From a virus: a DNA stretch of 31,623 bases. The stretch's first letter is position 1. The number at the start of each line of letters is the position of its first letter. The translations under genes were made by a program, and so were the position numbers. This document shows, piece after piece, positions 15,638 to 21,572 of the stretch. The stretch is from positions 1 to 31,623 of the IMG/VR virus record IMGVR_UViG_3300042392_000195; one strand, 5' to 3'. The notes beneath the pieces are model-generated. The model saw only the letters and a program-made list of their open reading frames with translations. It did no database searches and had not been told where the DNA came from.

Positions 15638-15860
15638 TTATTTTTATTTTACGTTTGTTATCCTCAAATGTTATTTCTATTAGCCCTGTATCTTTTAATT
15701 CATTTATCCAATTATTTACTGTCATAGTTGATACCTCAAAGGCATCTGCATAATAGGCATTAGATTTGTTATACCTTTTTGTATGCTCAAGGTAAATATA
15801 AAAAATCTTTGCTGAATTATTTATTCTATACTCTAAAATATCTTTTTTAATGTTAATCAT
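15630..15860 (-). CDS. Winged-helix DNA-binding protein (76 aa)
   Basis: The 76-residue protein is a single winged helix-turn-helix: helices around residues 12-50 with YADAFEVSTMTVNNWINELKD as the recognition unit, then a beta wing (LIEITFEDNKRKIKI). It resembles the wHTH of replication-initiation proteins. It overlaps the DUF4373 gene by 8 nt, so the two may act as split parts of one initiator. A transcription regulator is the alternative. A GC-rich hairpin lies just upstream of its start. Confidence 0.65.
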   Translation of the reverse strand: MINIKKDILEYRINNSAKIFYIYLEHTKRYNKSNAYYADAFEVSTMTVNNWINELKDTGLIEITFEDNKRKIKINE

Positions 15861-15873
15861 AAGTTAAATTTAA

Positions 15874-15894
15874 GGGGTGGCGATTAACCACCCC
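15874..15894 (-). promoter_or_regulatory. GC-rich hairpin between two small genes
   Basis: GGGGTGG (15874-15880) and CCACCCC (15888-15894) form a perfect 7-bp stem with a 7-nt loop in the 41-nt gap between the 84-residue and 76-residue protein genes. On the minus strand it is followed by TTAAATTTAACTT rather than a clean T-run, so it is a weak terminator or an RNA processing/attenuation element. Confidence 0.5.
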
Positions 15895-15901
15895 AAGTTA
15901 A

Positions 15902-16156
15902 TTAATTAATTTCTGTGTAAATTTTTCTTGCTTCTCTTTTGTTTAATACGTAAAATTCTCCGTACTTAATAGTCCTTCCGAATTTATTAGTATGTTTAAT
16001 AAAGTCGCAAATGATATTTACTCCCATTTTTCGTAGGTTGGTTATCCTAGCAGTTGGGTTTAAAATACCATTCATTACAAGGTTTAAACTTGTTTGTCTT
16101 TTTTCAGTTAGAAGTAAATTTAATACCTCTGCATTCTGATTTGTTGGTGTTGTCAT
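15902..16156 (-). CDS. Helix-turn-helix protein (84 aa)
   Basis: Eighty-four residues with an N-terminal helix pair (EVLNLLLTEKRQTSLNLVM) and TARITNLRKMGVNI as recognition helix. This is the pattern of the HTH_39-type small DNA-binding proteins that recur in phage replication regions. The C-terminal YGEFYVL segment forms a short wing. It lies 4 nt after the DnaA-like gene and before a GC-rich hairpin. A DNA-binding regulator or replication accessory is likely. Confidence 0.6.
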   Translation of the reverse strand: MTTPTNQNAEVLNLLLTEKRQTSLNLVMNGILNPTARITNLRKMGVNIICDFIKHTNKFGRTIKYGEFYVLNKREARKIYTEIN

Positions 16157-16160
16157 TTTT

Positions 16161-16538
16161 TTATGGTTTAAAGTGGTTTACAAGGTGTATGATACTGGAG
16201 TGGTGCATTTTTAATTTCCTGCCAATATCGGTTAAAATAAATCCTTTTTCTCTAGCTGCTTTTGAATATTCAACCCTTCTTTTTACAGTTTCATATTTAC
16301 GATTGTTTTCTACTAATTGCTCATAAGTTATTTTATTTGACTTTAAATAATCATTTGTAAAATCGTCTATACTTTCAGTATTCTTTACAAATTCTTTTAC
16401 TTCCCTTTCAACTACCTGAATCTTAACAGTTTCTAAAGGGTAACGGTCAAATAATAGAGCAATTTTTTTCATATCATAATCGCTGCAGCTTGTATAAATT
16501 TGGATGTATTTTAAAATACTTTTTAAATTATCTGTCAT
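16161..16538 (-). CDS. DnaA domain IV-like DNA-binding protein (125 aa)
   Basis: The C-terminal section (about 91-123) reads like the DNA-binding domain IV of DnaA: YSKAAREKGFILTDIGRKL, then HHSSIIHLVNHF, matching the S/T-D-I-G-x-x-L and H-S-T-V-I-H elements. The N-terminal 85 residues are helical and unrecognised; no AAA+ ATPase is present. Phages use such isolated domains as origin binders or regulators. It overlaps the YqaJ gene by 11 nt. If it binds specific boxes, the repeats at 12636-12769 are natural candidates. Confidence 0.65.
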   Translation of the reverse strand: MTDNLKSILKYIQIYTSCSDYDMKKIALLFDRYPLETVKIQVVEREVKEFVKNTESIDDFTNDYLKSNKITYEQLVENNRKYETVKRRVEYSKAAREKGFILTDIGRKLKMHHSSIIHLVNHFKP

Positions 16539-17169
16539 TACTTAATTGGTTATATAAATTATTCATAAATTCTCCTGCCTGTTCTATCTTAGATAACAAT
16601 AATTGCATATCCTCAATATTGGCTTCAATCCTAAAGATAAACATTTTTAGATTATCTGCAATTTGTGGGCAATAACTAACAAAATCACAAAACTCACTTT
16701 CCGTTATCATCATATCGCTTTGGCATTGCCAATAGTATTGTTTATAGTTTTTCTTAAAATACTCTTGACTTTCGATTAATCCGTTATTAATATGATTAGT
16801 ATAATTATAAGGACATTTAACCTGTATGATTCCACCGCCTTCTATTAAGCCGTCAGGTGTGCCTCCGTACAATCCGTTAATCATTTCAATATAACCACCT
16901 GACTTTACTTTGTTTCCAGTCTTTCCTTCATAAAATTTAATGGCTTCATTCTCTAATTCTAGTCCATGATTAGTAGCATTAGAAGTAAATTCCCTTTGCA
17001 CTCCTGTAAGCCTTTCAGCTAGTTTAGAAGTTAAATACTCCTTAGTAGTTGCTGATAAGTTACCAGCTTCTGACTTTAATTTAGGTTCAGTCATTAGGTT
17101 GTAGATGGTTGAACTGGTTATTTTTCCCATTCTTTGCTCAAACCATTCGCTTGAATATTGCTCTATCAT
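16528..17169 (-). CDS. YqaJ-like (lambda-exonuclease family) recombination nuclease
   Basis: The 213-residue protein has the YqaJ fold signature: EWFEQRMGKITSS at residues 8-20, GLELENEAIKFYE at about 69-81, and TPDGLIEGGGIIQVKCP at 104-120 with D106 and K118. The usual acidic residue before x-Lys is replaced by Q116. It normally resects double-stranded ends 5' to 3' and works with an annealing protein; the adjacent upstream gene is an ERF-type annealer (TAATG overlap). The Gln (codon CAG) may reduce or alter activity, or another acidic side chain may compensate; relatives with Gln at this place are known in the PD-(D/E)xK superfamily. Confidence 0.85.
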   Translation of the reverse strand: MIEQYSSEWFEQRMGKITSSTIYNLMTEPKLKSEAGNLSATTKEYLTSKLAERLTGVQREFTSNATNHGLELENEAIKFYEGKTGNKVKSGGYIEMINGLYGGTPDGLIEGGGIIQVKCPYNYTNHINNGLIESQEYFKKNYKQYYWQCQSDMMITESEFCDFVSYCPQIADNLKMFIFRIEANIEDMQLLLSKIEQAGEFMNNLYNQLSNDR

Positions 17170-17696
17170 TATTTCATTGCTTTTATGGTTAATAAATCTT
17201 TGTCTCTCAAAACTAAATGTGCTTTTGCTTTTTCAAATACATCCCTTTCGCCTTCGTTATATCTGGCTATTAAAGATATCATTTGAGTATCTGTCATAAA
17301 AGGTTTCTCTGCTCTACCGTGGTCATTTGTAGCATCTGCATCCTTAGTGTCATCTATTAAAAACAAACCGTTTAACGCATACTTTCTAGCATAGCTACTG
17401 GATGCTCCAAAGGATTGTGCTATATCCATACCTTTACGATTTGGCTCTATTCCTGCACAAGCGGTAGTATAATAGTGTTCTAAACCATCGGTAAATACTA
17501 TTCTACTTTCGCAGTAAATAATTCCACCTGCTTCTTTAATTGTATCGCTAATAATTAGCTGACAATTATACTTTAGAAGTAAAGGTTTAACCGCTTCGAG
17601 AATATCCTCGCAGCTTCTGTACTTATACTTACCAAACGCATTCGTTTGATTCTTAGGTGCTTTTAGTTCGTTTTGAATTTTGATTAAATTGCTCAT
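17169..17696 (-). CDS. ERF-family single-strand annealing protein
   Basis: ERF proteins anneal complementary single strands during phage recombination. Here the hallmarks are FGKYKYRSCEDILEAVKPLL (residues 21-40) and AQSFGASSSYARKYAL (93-108), followed by an acidic DDTKDAD. At 175 residues the core is complete with a short tail. It precedes the YqaJ exonuclease with a TAATG overlap, forming an exonuclease-annealase pair as in lambda Red-type systems, and overlaps its upstream neighbour by 4 nt. Confidence 0.88.
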   Translation of the reverse strand: MSNLIKIQNELKAPKNQTNAFGKYKYRSCEDILEAVKPLLLKYNCQLIISDTIKEAGGIIYCESRIVFTDGLEHYYTTACAGIEPNRKGMDIAQSFGASSSYARKYALNGLFLIDDTKDADATNDHGRAEKPFMTDTQMISLIARYNEGERDVFEKAKAHLVLRDKDLLTIKAMK

Positions 17697-17968
17697 ATTA
17701 GGTTTATTAAATAGTTACAAGTTTGGGTTAATGCAGTTTTAAATTCTGCTTCTGTTATTTGCTTATAATCTTTATCAAGTGTTAGCTTAGCTATATGCTC
17801 AGGGAACCTGTTTACCAATATATCTCTGCCTCCCCAGTTAGATATACCTAAGTCTTCCCTAATAATAGCAAAGTAAGAATCTTGAATAACTCCATTAATT
17901 AATTTAAAATATAATGGTAGTTCGAGTGCAATTTCGTTTTCTACTTCGGTTTTAAATTTGATTGTCAT
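17693..17968 (-). CDS. Hypothetical protein upstream of ERF (91 aa)
   Basis: A 91-residue protein of mixed composition, with a hydrophobic patch LALELPLYFKLI-like near the N-terminus and GISNWGGRDILVNRF in the middle. It has no recognised motif. It starts at ATG 17968, 2 nt after the stop of a 28-residue membrane peptide gene, and overlaps ERF by 4 nt. Co-transcription with recombination genes suggests a DNA-metabolism or early-takeover role, but nothing in the sequence shows which. Confidence 0.5.
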   Translation of the reverse strand: MTIKFKTEVENEIALELPLYFKLINGVIQDSYFAIIREDLGISNWGGRDILVNRFPEHIAKLTLDKDYKQITEAEFKTALTQTCNYLINLI

Positions 17969-17970
17969 AA

Positions 17971-18057
17971 TTAAAAGTTTAAAAAGTTGTCGGCTAATAA
18001 TGCGCCAATAATAAGAATTGAGATTAGGATTGCGTCTTTAATTTCTTGGTGTGTCAT
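17971..18057 (-). CDS. Tiny single-pass membrane peptide (28 aa)
   Basis: The frame from ATG 18057 to TAA 17971 encodes 28 residues, of which AILISILIIGALLA is one hydrophobic stretch. It overlaps the previous small frame by 20 nt and ends 2 nt before the next gene, the same tight packing seen elsewhere. A membrane peptide is likely if it is translated. Confidence 0.45.
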   Translation of the reverse strand: MTHQEIKDAILISILIIGALLADNFLNF

Positions 18058-18139
18058 AGTTTTGTTTTATTAGGTTAAAAATGTAGTTAATCCAAGTATT
18101 GAAATCACTTGGGGGATTTGGTGGTTGGACTGTTTTCAT
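18038..18139 (-). CDS. Small proline-rich peptide (33 aa)
   Basis: A 33-residue frame from ATG 18139 to TAA 18038 starts MKTVQPPNPPSDFNTW. Its end overlaps the 28-residue membrane-peptide gene by 20 nt. The gene is short and unassigned, but lies in an otherwise empty stretch of the early operon with good spacing from its neighbour at 18158. Confidence 0.4.
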   Translation of the reverse strand: MKTVQPPNPPSDFNTWINYIFNLIKQNYDTPRN

Positions 18140-18157
18140 TTGTTTGGTTTTTAGTTA

Positions 18158-18364
18158 TTAAATAAATTTAACTTTTTTTGATTTTAAAAATACTTTTACT
18201 TTATTTATTTGCTCAACAAAATCTATAATTCTTTGTGTTTTTCTTTCTTCCTTAGAATAAGTATAATAAGTTGTAATAAAATCTTTGTATGTACTTAACC
18301 ATTGCTCAACTGTATAAGCTGGTAAACCATTTAAGATTAAAAATTTTTCGTTTGAAGTTGTCAT
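18158..18364 (-). CDS. First early-region small protein (68 aa)
   Basis: This 68-residue protein (starting MTTSNEKFLILNGLPAYTVE) is the first gene after the promoter at 18424-18393, with its ATG at 18364. It is Lys-rich and helical, with a basic C-terminus (KVKVFLKSKKVKFI). No motif is recognised. First genes of early phage operons are often host-takeover proteins; nothing here proves that. Confidence 0.5.
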   Translation of the reverse strand: MTTSNEKFLILNGLPAYTVEQWLSTYKDFITTYYTYSKEERKTQRIIDFVEQINKVKVFLKSKKVKFI

Positions 18365-18392
18365 TTTGTTTGTTTTTTCGTTATTGATAAAT

Positions 18393-18424
18393 CAAAGATA
18401 AAACGAATATTCCAAACTACCAAA
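18393..18424 (-). promoter_or_regulatory. Bacteroidota-type promoter for the early operon
   Basis: On the minus strand, TTTG at 18424-18421, a 20-nt spacer, then TATCTTTG at 18400-18393 match the Bacteroidota -33 and -7 boxes (TTTG and TAnnTTTG). The expected start of transcription is about 18386, giving a short leader before the ATG at 18364. It lies 84 nt beyond a strong terminator, so it opens a new transcription unit. This is the best promoter in the window. Confidence 0.75.
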
Positions 18425-18507
18425 TAAATTTTAAACTTTTTTTTAAATTAATTTATATTCTATATATAAATATTTTAATAACTATTGATTCTATTGGGTT
18501 TCAGCCA

Positions 18508-18542
18508 TAAAAAAACCCCTCAATGTAGAAACACTAAGGGGT
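18508..18542 (-). terminator. Rho-independent terminator of the late operon
   Basis: On the minus strand a CCCCTTAGTG / CATTGAGGGG stem (10 bp with two G-U pairs, 6-nt loop) is followed at once by seven T. It lies 20 nt after the stop of the metallopeptidase gene and before the early promoter, so it probably ends the late transcript. The stretch 18365-18562 holds only this and the promoter. Confidence 0.88.
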
Positions 18543-18562
18543 AACCAAAACTAAAAAACAAA

Positions 18563-18871
18563 CTATCTTTTACTTCTTTCGTATTCAATTAGCTTATCTG
18601 CAAACATATCTACGAACAGTTCATTATACTTTAATTTCTCTAAGTTCATTGCATTTAAAATATGGTGTATTAATTCGTGGTAGAATATTTGCTCCTTACT
18701 TCTTTTATTAACTTTCTTACCGCCATACTCATCACATAGCGTAATTATGTTTAGAGTAAAATCAGCCTCTCCCATACACTTATTATCTTGGCAATAATCA
18801 TTATCAATTATTACTTCAATGGTCTTACCATTTAATTTAAACTTTTCAGGTATTAATATTGAGCCGTTCAT
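18563..18871 (-). CDS. Small zinc metallopeptidase-like protein (102 aa)
   Basis: The HExxH motif is visible as YHELIHH (about residues 64-70), with a downstream acidic segment (ELFVDMFAD) suitable for a third ligand. This pattern fits ImmA/IrrE-type or other small phage metallopeptidases. At 102 residues it is a minimal domain with no signal peptide or helix-turn-helix. The gene overlaps the metallophosphoesterase by 4 nt and is the last gene before the terminator. Substrate unknown; cleavage of a host regulator or phage maturation are possibilities. Confidence 0.7.
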   Translation of the reverse strand: MNGSILIPEKFKLNGKTIEVIIDNDYCQDNKCMGEADFTLNIITLCDEYGGKKVNKRSKEQIFYHELIHHILNAMNLEKLKYNELFVDMFADKLIEYERSKR

Positions 18872-19701
18872 CCTTTATAAATTATTCCGTTATAATAACA
18901 TTCTCCATTTAAAATTAAAGTAGGTTGTGCAAAGAATCCTGTCTTTGTAAATACTACCTCTATGAATCCCTGCTGCCAATCTGCAGTCTTACCAGTAGGG
19001 AAGAATTCTACCTCTTTCGTTAACCTAGTGCAACCTGATTCAAGCCATACATACGGATTCTTTCTATTTGTTAAATACTTAGAATTTAATCGGTGTGTAT
19101 GACCAGTGCTTCCACTACCCATATATTCAAATATGTTTTTTTCCGCTGCAGTTTTATTTAAACTTAATCCATGCGTGATGTCGAAAATATTAAATAAATT
19201 GTACACGTCGCTTTCGTCATATATAAATCCGTCGCTTTCCTTTAAGTCTAGCATTTCATTATACTTAGTACTATTATAATTCTTATAAAGTACTGCTAAT
19301 CTTGCTAACTGCTTATCTCCTAAATTATATGGATTAGTTATTCTTTCATCGTGGTTTCCTAATCTTACCCTAATCTTAGCATCTGTACTTAATCGTAAAG
19401 GCTTGAGTATCTGCTCTTTAGTATATTCTATTTCGCCAACTTCGGTATATCCTTTTAGTATGCCCTCTTGGTATAACTTCTGACTATGCTTTGATATATA
19501 AGGCATATCCGTTACATCTCCATTAATTATTACCTCATCAAATTTATTATGTTGCAGAACTTGATTAATACACCTTAAGGCTGAAAGGTCTGCCAACCAT
19601 CCGTGGCAGTCGCTAAAAATTAATACCTTATAAAGTTGTTTGTCAAATAACTGTTTTTGTTGCCACCATTCCGTTTGTGTTTTATTGAATCTTGGGCGCA
19701 T
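18868..19701 (-). CDS. Calcineurin-like metallophosphoesterase (277 aa)
   Basis: The full set of two-metal phosphoesterase motifs is present in order: SDCH (D31, H33), NGD (D62), GNHDE (N116-H117-D118), THG (H177) and GHTH (H201, H203). These enzymes hydrolyse phosphomono- or diesters including nucleotides and nucleic acid ends. The first 20 residues (MRPRFNKTQTEWWQQK) are an extra basic/aromatic extension. It sits 5 nt after the endolysin and overlaps the metallopeptidase, at the end of the late run. Possible roles are nucleotide second-messenger hydrolysis (anti-defence) or DNA repair; neither is shown. Confidence 0.85.
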   Translation of the reverse strand: MRPRFNKTQTEWWQQKQLFDKQLYKVLIFSDCHGWLADLSALRCINQVLQHNKFDEVIINGDVTDMPYISKHSQKLYQEGILKGYTEVGEIEYTKEQILKPLRLSTDAKIRVRLGNHDERITNPYNLGDKQLARLAVLYKNYNSTKYNEMLDLKESDGFIYDESDVYNLFNIFDITHGLSLNKTAAEKNIFEYMGSGSTGHTHRLNSKYLTNRKNPYVWLESGCTRLTKEVEFFPTGKTADWQQGFIEVVFTKTGFFAQPTLILNGECYYNGIIYKG

Positions 19702-19706
19702 AAGTT

Positions 19707-20156
19707 TTATTTAGTGAAGTATAGTTTTGATTCGGTTGCTCTTCTAATTGTTAAACCTTTTAATTGTTTACCACCTGCTTTATCCCATCTCATAAATTCA
19801 GCTTCAATGGTCTTATCATTAGGGTTTGCTTTTACCTTTTTAAATAAGGTGCTTCTGGTCAATGCTGCACTGCCGCAATTATATTGAAATAATAATAAAG
19901 CATCAAATTGGTTCTGTGTAACTATTGTTTTACCTAGTTCTTTATTTAGGTATTTCGCTTTCTTATCAACCTCGTTTTTTAATAATGCTTCCGCTTCTGC
20001 AAGGCTTATCTTACTGCCCATTATTATAGAATTGCCTTTTAAATCCATTACACTACCATACCCAATAGTAACAACATTTGCCGGACATCTATAAGCCTCT
20101 AATTTACAACCCTCAAATAATTTTAATAACCTGTAAAATTCATTTGATGGTGTCAT
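19707..20156 (-). CDS. GH24 (T4-type) endolysin
   Basis: This soluble 149-residue lysozyme cuts the peptidoglycan glycan chain. E15 (LFEGCKLEAY) is the catalytic acid and T30 in VTIGYG is the third triad residue, at E+15 as in T4 lysozyme. The position of T4 Asp20 (E+9) is C24. Cys here is tolerated: T4 lysozyme D20C is known to keep activity. The C-terminal RRATE motif is conserved. It overlaps the spanin-like gene by 4 nt and follows holin-like genes, so it needs a holin for release; no signal peptide is present. Confidence 0.93.
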   Translation of the reverse strand: MTPSNEFYRLLKLFEGCKLEAYRCPANVVTIGYGSVMDLKGNSIIMGSKISLAEAEALLKNEVDKKAKYLNKELGKTIVTQNQFDALLLFQYNCGSAALTRSTLFKKVKANPNDKTIEAEFMRWDKAGGKQLKGLTIRRATESKLYFTK

Positions 20157-20656
20157 ATATCTAGTATTTTTATTAATTTAATTAAGTAAGGTACGGATAA
20201 TCCAATTAAAAAAGCAATTAACCAATAAATAACTTTATTCTTTCTGCCTACCTTACTGGTTAAATCCTCGTTAGACTTCTGAATTAAAGTAGTAACTTTT
20301 GTTAATGAATCAAACCTAGCATTTAAGATAGTTAATTTAGCAGTTGATTCTATTGACTTTGTTATATATACTGTTTTGTACGGTAATTTAACGTACACTT
20401 TTTTCGTCCCATATATTGTATCTATTCGGGACAAAGTTGTATCAAAGTGAGGGTAAATTACCTCGATTGTTGTATCAAAGTGAGTGATGATTGTATCAAC
20501 TTTAATAACATTGCAAGGGAATGAATCTAAGGCGATTTTAGCCACTATTTCAGGATAGCTACCCAATGCCTTATTAACTTGTTTTACCGCCTTATTTTGG
20601 GTGTAGCAGCCTCCTAATAAGAAAGCTGCTACTAATAGACTATAACCCTTTAACAT
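20153..20656 (-). CDS. Unimolecular spanin-like lipoprotein (167 aa)
   Basis: The N-terminus is a lipoprotein signal with lipobox LGGC (Cys17), which would send the mature protein to the outer membrane. The C-terminal end has a membrane segment (about 142-160, VIYWLIAFLIGLSV) for the inner membrane. Between lies a Thr/Asp-rich stretch with repeated FDTT-type units, then a helical linker. This outer-lipid plus inner-TM layout is that of a u-spanin (as in phage T1 gp11), which fuses or disrupts the outer membrane in the last lysis step. It lies between the holin candidate and the endolysin. Assignment is by topology, not sequence. Confidence 0.65.
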   Translation of the reverse strand: MLKGYSLLVAAFLLGGCYTQNKAVKQVNKALGSYPEIVAKIALDSFPCNVIKVDTIITHFDTTIEVIYPHFDTTLSRIDTIYGTKKVYVKLPYKTVYITKSIESTAKLTILNARFDSLTKVTTLIQKSNEDLTSKVGRKNKVIYWLIAFLIGLSVPYLIKLIKILDI

Positions 20657-20831
20657 CGTGGTCTTTTGAGTATAGACCTAATAAAACCACTCCAATAGCA
20701 GCTACTAACTGTAAACCGCTTTTGCCTGTGAAAGCACCTGCGTTATATGCCTCTAATAAAGCATCAACTATGAAAGGTACACCTGCCAATAATCCGGCAA
20801 TACTTGTCTTAAAGTTTTTCATTTTTATCAT
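20640..20831 (-). CDS. Holin candidate, small membrane protein (63 aa)
   Basis: The product has two hydrophobic segments, one near residues 10-27 (SIAGLLAGVPFIVDALL) and one at about 40-56 (LQLVAAIGVVLLGLYS), and a charged C-terminus (KDHDVKGL). This is a class-II-holin-like topology. The fourth Met (20822) gives MKNFKTS, the more natural start. It overlaps the spanin gene by 17 nt and lies next to another small membrane protein, so one of the two is the likely holin and the other an antiholin or helper. Confidence 0.6.
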   Translation of the reverse strand: MIKMKNFKTSIAGLLAGVPFIVDALLEAYNAGAFTGKSGLQLVAAIGVVLLGLYSKDHDVKGL

Positions 20832-20967
20832 TTTTTAAAAGTTTAAAAAGTGTGTAAGCTATTGATAATATTAATAATGTAATGCGTAGGTAAGTTTCAA
20901 TGTTAGTCATTGATACCGAAAGCGCAAAGCCATTAAATAAATATATCTTATAATCTTGTGGATTCAT
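20809..20967 (-). CDS. Second small membrane protein of lysis region (52 aa)
   Basis: This 52-residue frame runs from ATG 20967 (TAATG overlap with the exported protein gene) to TAA 20809, overlapping the next gene by 23 nt. The TM segment ITLLILSIAYTLFKLL follows FALSVSMTNIETYL, and the tail is basic. I recall similar small single- or two-pass proteins beside holins in Bacteroidota phages. Holin or holin-partner is the best guess. Confidence 0.65.
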   Translation of the reverse strand: MNPQDYKIYLFNGFALSVSMTNIETYLRITLLILSIAYTLFKLLKNDKNEKL

Positions 20968-21341
20968 TAGTCTTGTTTTACAAAGCGTGGATATTGACTA
21001 AGAATATACTCATCTATTGGAGCATTGCTAATTCCCCAAACTGCAACTATTGAAGCCGGAATATAGCAATTAAAATCAGCTAACTGGTTGTTGTTTTTAC
21101 CTCTTAATGTTACATAGGTATTACATCCCTCTCCGTTACTTGATAGGTTGTTAGCAGTCCAACTTAATGACCAAGCAGATTCTCCTTGATAATTAACGAT
21201 AACTGGCTTAATTAAGATACCACCTTTTTGGTAATAAATGGTATCATTTCCGATTATTGCAGTATCACTACTATTTCTAAACATTTGCGCTTTTGTTGAC
21301 AAACTAGCCAACACTAAAACTGATAGGATTATTTTTTTCAT
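20967..21341 (-). CDS. Exported small protein (124 aa)
   Basis: A classical signal peptide (MKKIILSVLVLASLSTKAQ) has a basic start, a hydrophobic core and a cleavage site before Q19, the Bacteroidota style. The mature part, about 105 residues, is beta-rich (DTIYYQKGGILIKPV) with two Cys. No family is recognised. It directly follows another exported protein gene (2 nt apart) and precedes the holin-like genes. It would be in the periplasm or outer surface of the infected cell unless packed into virions. Function unknown. Confidence 0.65.
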   Translation of the reverse strand: MKKIILSVLVLASLSTKAQMFRNSSDTAIIGNDTIYYQKGGILIKPVIVNYQGESAWSLSWTANNLSSNGEGCNTYVTLRGKNNNQLADFNCYIPASIVAVWGISNAPIDEYILSQYPRFVKQD

Positions 21342-21343
21342 AT

Positions 21344-21565
21344 TTACTTTTTTATTTCTTTAGGCTTTGTTGCGATTAATTCATATTTACTTAATGCTTC
21401 TAGTACATAGGTACTTGCTGCTTTGCTATCTAATTGCTTTTGGATTATTGCAATTACGTTTTTAAACATCGTAGTGTCCATCTTAATAATTAAGGTGTCG
21501 GATACTTGACTAAATGCTGCTGACATACTTAATGCCATTACTAGGGTTGTGATTGTTTTTTTCAT
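21344..21565 (-). CDS. Exported small protein (73 aa)
   Basis: The first 19 residues (MKKTITTLVMALSMSAAFS) form a Sec signal ending before Q20. The mature 54 residues are mostly helical with an acidic-basic pattern (DTLIIKMDTTMFKNVIAII). Family unrecognised. It lies 7 nt after the fibre-like gene and 2 nt before the next exported protein, so three consecutive genes carry export signals. Possible periplasmic partner of its neighbours. Confidence 0.6.
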   Translation of the reverse strand: MKKTITTLVMALSMSAAFSQVSDTLIIKMDTTMFKNVIAIIQKQLDSKAASTYVLEALSKYELIATKPKEIKK

Positions 21566-21572
21566 ATTTGAT

